NCBI RefSeq assembly: GCF_000381905.1
Contig: NZ_KB907250.1
Coordinates: forward strand, 153,488-217,487
Length of the DNA stretch: 64,000 nucleotides
From: Paenibacillus fonticola DSM 21315
GTDB lineage: Bacteria > Bacillota > Bacilli > Paenibacillales > Paenibacillaceae
Direction: 5' to 3'
The position numbers and the translations under genes were made by a program. The notes below the pieces were generated by a model. That model was not told the DNA's origin, did no database searches, and saw nothing but the letters and a program-made list of their open reading frames with translations. Shown piece after piece: positions 62,232 to 64,000 of the stretch (its first letter is position 1; each line of letters starts with the position of its first letter).

Positions 62232-63065
62232 CTATCTTAAATCCTTCATGGCTACGGCGTCCATATCGCTGTAGATTTTGTTGTCGCCGGCCATGCCCCA
62301 GATGAACGTATAATTGCTCGTTCCTACACCGCTATGAATGGACCAGCTAGGAGAGATGACTGCCTCTTCGTTTCTCATCACGATATGGCGGGTTTCCGTC
62401 GGTTCGCCCATCAAATGAATAACGACAGCATCTTCAGGAAGATCAAAGTACATATAAGCTTCCATACGGCGCGGGTGAACGTGCGCTGGCATTGTATTCC
62501 ACATGTTGCCTGTTTTAAGCTGCGTCATACCCATAACGAGTTGGGAACTTTGAATACCGTCCGCATGGATAAAGCGGTGGATCGTGCGGTCGTTGGAGTT
62601 TTGAATCGAGCCAAGTGCGCTGGAATCAGCCTCGCCGAGAGTTGTCTTCGCTACTGGGAACTCTTTGTGAGCCGGTGCTGAATTCAGATAGAATTTGGCT
62701 GGCTTGTTGGCATCTTTACTTCTGAAAATAACCTCTTTGGAGCCCATTCCAACGTATAAGCAGTCTTTCGTGTTCAGATCGTACTCCGTGCCGTCTACGA
62801 TAATCGTACCAGGGCCGCCTACGTTGATCGCTCCAATTTCGCGGCGTTCTAGGAAGAAGGATACGCCCAGCTCCTTCAGGTCGGTCTCCAGCTTCACATC
62901 TTGCTTTACAGGATAAGCGCCGCCGATAATCAGGCGATCCTCATGAGTTAGGACAAGCTCCAGCTTGTCGGCAGTAAACAGGGTCGGGATGTGGAATTCC
63001 TTCCGAAGCCGATCCGTGTCGAACTGTTTTACTTCATTGGGGTGAGATGCATAACGTCTTTCCAT
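62232..63065 (-). CDS. kduI: 5-keto-4-deoxyuronate isomerase (KduI)
   Basis: 277 residues, the normal length of KduI; GAGGAGG precedes ATG. Cupin fold with N-terminal RRYASHPNEVKQFDTDRLR, RLIIGGAYP, and the zinc-binding region NTMPAHVHPRRMEAYMYFD (two His and Glu), plus WSIHSGVGTSNYTFIWGMAGDN with the last His. It converts 4-deoxy-L-threo-5-hexosulose uronate to the diketo acid used by KduD. The unsaturated uronyl hydrolase at 35775 would supply substrate. First gene of the operon; direct GTTCAT repeats lie upstream. Confidence 0.97.
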   Translation of the reverse strand: MERRYASHPNEVKQFDTDRLRKEFHIPTLFTADKLELVLTHEDRLIIGGAYPVKQDVKLETDLKELGVSFFLERREIGAINVGGPGTIIVDGTEYDLNTKDCLYVGMGSKEVIFRSKDANKPAKFYLNSAPAHKEFPVAKTTLGEADSSALGSIQNSNDRTIHRFIHADGIQSSQLVMGMTQLKTGNMWNTMPAHVHPRRMEAYMYFDLPEDAVVIHLMGEPTETRHIVMRNEEAVISPSWSIHSGVGTSNYTFIWGMAGDNKIYSDMDAVAMKDLR

Positions 63066-63087
63066 TTTAAAAAAGCCTCCTCTTTTC

Positions 63088-63122
63088 GTTCATTTTGGTT
63101 TAAAATGTTCATATAGGTTCAT
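63088..63122 (-). promoter_or_regulatory. GTTCAT direct repeats upstream of kduI
   Basis: GTTCAT occurs at 63088, 63107 and 63117 (ATGAAC on the coding strand), the last two 10 bp apart. Direct repeats on one helix face are usual for DeoR-family operators. Confidence 0.45.
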
Positions 63123-63314
63123 ATTAATCCGTTTGTGTGTATATTGCAAGCCATTTAATTATTTTGCTTCAAGAGGACAGGAGGGCAGGGCAAGACCTTA
63201 AAAATCTGCTGAAAAGCCTTTAAAAACCCACCTTTAGCGGCAGATTGCCCATGTTATGATGAGAGGATGAAGAAGAGTAATCCAGGTAAACTAGAGACCG
63301 GAAGGGAGTTACAT

Positions 63315-64000
63315 ATGAGTCCGTATAAAAGAAGAATGAACGAAATCGTACGAAGCGTTGCGGGAAAAGCATGGAACGAGCCTTTATTAAATAGCGGTTT
63401 ATGGTTCCATGGTGATATTCGCGATAATTATTATTACGCATCTTACTTGTTCGCGGCTGCCGTTAGTTCAGAAGAGGCGCCCTTGTTTAACCGTCAGGAG
63501 GGTAAACAGCTGGCTGAAGATGTACTGGAACGGGTGCTTCAATTGCAGGAGATGGACCGGAATAGCTCTATGTATGGGCATTGGCCGCTTAACTTAGATC
63601 CAGTTCCCGAGCAGGCTCCCCCTCATGAGCTGCCTGTTGAATTAATGGGCAGCCTGATGGCCTATTTCTATCACAATTATGCCCAGCAAATGAGCGGTAA
63701 ACTAGCAGATCGTTTTGAAAAGGCGCTCGTGAATGTGTATCGCGGCAATTTTTATCGCAAACCGCTGGAGCACTACGGTCACCACGAAGCGAAGTACACG
63801 GCGGCTAAGCTGATTTTTGGCCAACAATTTAGTGATCATGAACTGCTGGAGGAGGGAAGACATTGCCTGCGGCGTACTTTGCAAGTGTTGCGGAAGGAAG
63901 GGATGGCCGAATACGGTTCGCTTCCTTGGTTCTGGCACTGGGTTCAGTCATTCACTTGCGCTTGGGAGCTTATAGAGGACGAATCGATCAAAGGTGAAAT
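63315..64000 (+). CDS. Unrecognised protein, 3' truncated by window
   Basis: Open from ATG 63315 (GGAAGGGAG upstream) to the last base, 228 codons without a stop. It begins MSPYKRRMNEIVRSVAGKAW and has no signal peptide or membrane helix. Aromatic-rich helices recur: LWFHGDIRDNYYYASYLFAA, MYGHWPLNLD, LMAYFYHNYAQQM, HHEAKYTAAKLIFGQQF, GSLPWFWHWVQSFTCAWELI. Regular helix pairs with Trp/Tyr/His lining suggest an (alpha/alpha) toroid of the kind used by glycosidases and lyases, but no family is recognised. Divergent from kduI, sharing a 249-bp control region, so a role in uronide metabolism is likely. TATGAT at about 63256 could be a -10 box. Confidence 0.8.
   Translation, partial: MSPYKRRMNEIVRSVAGKAWNEPLLNSGLWFHGDIRDNYYYASYLFAAAVSSEEAPLFNRQEGKQLAEDVLERVLQLQEMDRNSSMYGHWPLNLDPVPEQAPPHELPVELMGSLMAYFYHNYAQQMSGKLADRFEKALVNVYRGNFYRKPLEHYGHHEAKYTAAKLIFGQQFSDHELLEEGRHCLRRTLQVLRKEGMAEYGSLPWFWHWVQSFTCAWELIEDESIKGE

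Overview
The window is a carbohydrate-utilisation region of a low-to-mid GC Gram-positive bacterium, most probably Paenibacillus or a close relative. Evidence: strong AGGAGG-type ribosome sites, lipoprotein solute-binding proteins (SBPs) for CUT1 sugar ABC transporters, YesM/YesN-type two-component pairs, many AraC regulators, RNase J, and a receptor/peptide pair resembling the AloR/Alo family known from Paenibacillus. I see no rRNA, tRNA, CRISPR array or intact transposase.

Layout. 1-11081: operon with a 5'-truncated SBP, two permeases, an anchored GH43 arabinosidase-like enzyme, then an SBP / histidine kinase / AraC-type response regulator triplet (like the AraPST three-component sensor) and a GH2 enzyme. 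11427-17437: housekeeping or peptide-related genes (small HTH protein, RNase J, and an M20 amidohydrolase - MFS transporter - M20 amidohydrolase set). 17538-25685: an AT-rich block (permeases, SBP, GH127 beta-L-arabinofuranosidase, AraC) lying between a decayed copy and an intact copy of an AloR-like quorum-sensing locus; the intact copy has an overlapping 37-residue signal-peptide gene that is easy to miss. 25771-31783: AraC, second GH127, GH51 arabinofuranosidase, small Cys-rich protein. 31924-36929: ArsR-type and AraC regulators, GH4 (alpha-galacturonidase-like) and GH88 unsaturated uronyl hydrolase. 37700-46524: LacI regulator divergent from an isomerase / split transketolase / FGGY kinase pathway, then GH43 xylosidase and a nucleoside-hydrolase-like protein. 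46591-51434: two Gfo/Idh/MocA oxidoreductases interleaved with two TIM-barrel epimerase-like proteins, divergent from AraC. 51686-60052: YesN/YesM pair, complete SBP-permease-permease transporter and a GH28-like polygalacturonase with a frameshifted 3' end. 60653-63065: kduI - DeoR regulator - kduD. 63315-64000: start of an unrecognised gene.

Together these genes describe uptake and intracellular dismantling of pectin side chains and arabinoxylan: arabinofuranosyl removal (GH51, GH43, two GH127), xylose release (GH43), galacturonate and unsaturated uronate release (GH28, GH4, GH88), and the KduI/KduD steps for unsaturated uronates. The isomerase/kinase/split-transketolase set is a candidate for a rarer branched or unusual pentose; D-apiose from rhamnogalacturonan II is a reasonable hypothesis but is not proven by the sequence.

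Non-coding highlights: two inverted copies of a long intergenic repeat (37014-37615 and 60022-60566). One carries a nested insertion containing a palindromic element with perfect 17-bp inverted ends; the other carries an expanded 9-bp minisatellite.
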